Shown: piece after piece, positions 63,456 to 64,000 of the stretch
Position numbering within the stretch: the stretch's first letter is position 1
Layout of the letters: every line of letters begins with the position of its first letter
NCBI RefSeq assembly: GCF_000875775.1
Contig: NZ_CP010868.1
Span: forward strand, 1-64,000
DNA: 64,000 nucleotides
Direction: 5' to 3'
Source: Nitrosopumilus piranensis
GTDB lineage: Archaea > Thermoproteota > Nitrososphaeria > Nitrososphaerales > Nitrosopumilaceae
The notes under the pieces: generated by a model
Database searches by the model: none
What the model was told of the DNA's origin: nothing
Seen by the model: the letters and a program-made list of their open reading frames with translations, nothing else
Program-made: the position numbers and the translations under genes

Positions 63456-64000
63456 TTTGCATTGTTTGAGTCCCATAATTTATTCAAATAATTTTTATCA
63501 CTTAATGTGTCCATAGGTTGATAAAAATCAACATGTTTAAACGCAGAGAGATTTTCTTCACAAGCCAATTTTTCTAAAGGAGTTTTTTCCCAAACAGTAT
63601 TATCCCCTTCTATATAATCAAAAATATCAGGTTCTAAAACAAAATAACCACCATTAACCCAAACATTTTCTAAAGGCGGTTTTTCTCTAAACTCAACAAC
63701 AAGGTTTTCTTTTAATTGTAAAATTCCATATTTTTCATTAGGATGACATGCAGTTACTGTAGCAAGTAATTGATGTTTTTTATGAAAATTTATCAAATCA
63801 GAAATATTTACGTTGTTTAATGTATCACCATAAGTAAAACAAAAGGTATTTTGATCAACATATTTTTGAACTCTCTTTAATCTTCCACCAGTCATTGTTT
63901 CAAGTCCGGTGTCAATAGCAATAACATTCCAAGACTCATCAAAAGATTTTACATATTCTTGAATCATATTTGATTTATAACCACAACATATCACAAAATC
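63437..64000 (-). CDS. rfbF: Glucose-1-phosphate cytidylyltransferase (partial, cut by right edge)
   Basis: The frame is open to the right edge, so the N-terminus is missing; no true start is in the window. The visible part reads DFVICCGYKSNMIQEYV, DTGLETMTGGRLKRV, FTYGDTLNN and NGGYFVLEPDIFDYI, all characteristic of RfbF, which makes CDP-glucose from CTP and glucose 1-phosphate. The expected partner, CDP-glucose 4,6-dehydratase (RfbG), is not in the window and may lie to the right. Confidence 0.9.
   Translation of the reverse strand, partial: DFVICCGYKSNMIQEYVKSFDESWNVIAIDTGLETMTGGRLKRVQKYVDQNTFCFTYGDTLNNVNISDLINFHKKHQLLATVTACHPNEKYGILQLKENLVVEFREKPPLENVWVNGGYFVLEPDIFDYIEGDNTVWEKTPLEKLACEENLSAFKHVDFYQPMDTLSDKNYLNKLWDSNNAKWRLWN

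Noticed and set aside
27994-64000. Insertion sequences or transposases that might explain the repeats
   Set aside because: No transposase, integrase or terminal repeats of insertion-sequence type were recognised; the repeats lie within coding sequences of paralogues.

Overview
This window reads as a chromosomal segment of a marine ammonia-oxidising archaeon (Nitrososphaerota, Nitrosopumilus-like). The main evidence is a very large S-layer protein of the Nitrosopumilus type, a Rieske / cytochrome b / plastocyanin-like operon, the archaeal tRNA-modification genes (taw1, kae1, bud32, tgtA), a tRNA without encoded CCA, and several genes whose TATA box lies about 25-30 bases before the start codon, as expected for leaderless mRNAs. 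TTG starts are common.

Region 1 (1-3.7 kb) holds two adjacent secreted proteins built almost wholly of thrombospondin type 3-like calcium-binding repeats; the first is cut by the left edge. Region 2 (3.7-14 kb) is a compact housekeeping block: wyosine synthase, NTP pyrophosphatase, Bud32 and Kae1 of KEOPS, YchF-type GTPase, AK6-like NTPase, archaeosine transglycosylase, ferredoxin, beta-CASP nuclease, 8-oxoguanine glycosylase and tRNA-Arg(TCT). Region 3 (14-27 kb) is the energy and cell-envelope block: the bc-complex operon, a membrane-anchored subtilisin-like protease, a stalk-like membrane protein and the S-layer gene with a clear TATA box, a flanking dyad and a T-tract terminator.

Region 4 (27-64 kb, running off the right edge) is a large, AT-rich surface-glycan cluster. 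It holds at least six glycosyltransferases, three FkbM methyltransferases, a TylF-like methyltransferase, a sulfotransferase, an ABC exporter, a separate Wzx-type flippase, a nonulosonate (pseudaminate/legionaminate-like) block with two NeuB proteins and two enzyme fusions, a heptose block (GmhA, GmhB and HddA-like), a thiamine-dependent E1 alpha/beta pair, and a CDP-deoxysugar block (RfbF, C-methyltransferase, RmlC-like). Together these would make activated unusual sugars, assemble them and export them, probably as glycans decorating the S-layer or cell surface.

The most striking observations are a 4.2 kb heptose segment flanked by perfect 204-base inverted repeats that fall exactly on the 5' ends of two glycosyltransferase genes, a LamG-like domain fused to the front of the ABC-exporter ATPase, a 208-base perfect direct repeat inside two FkbM genes, a broken methyltransferase gene, and a possible S-layer stalk protein next to the S-layer gene. 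All statements come from reading the sequence and recalled family knowledge; no searches were run.
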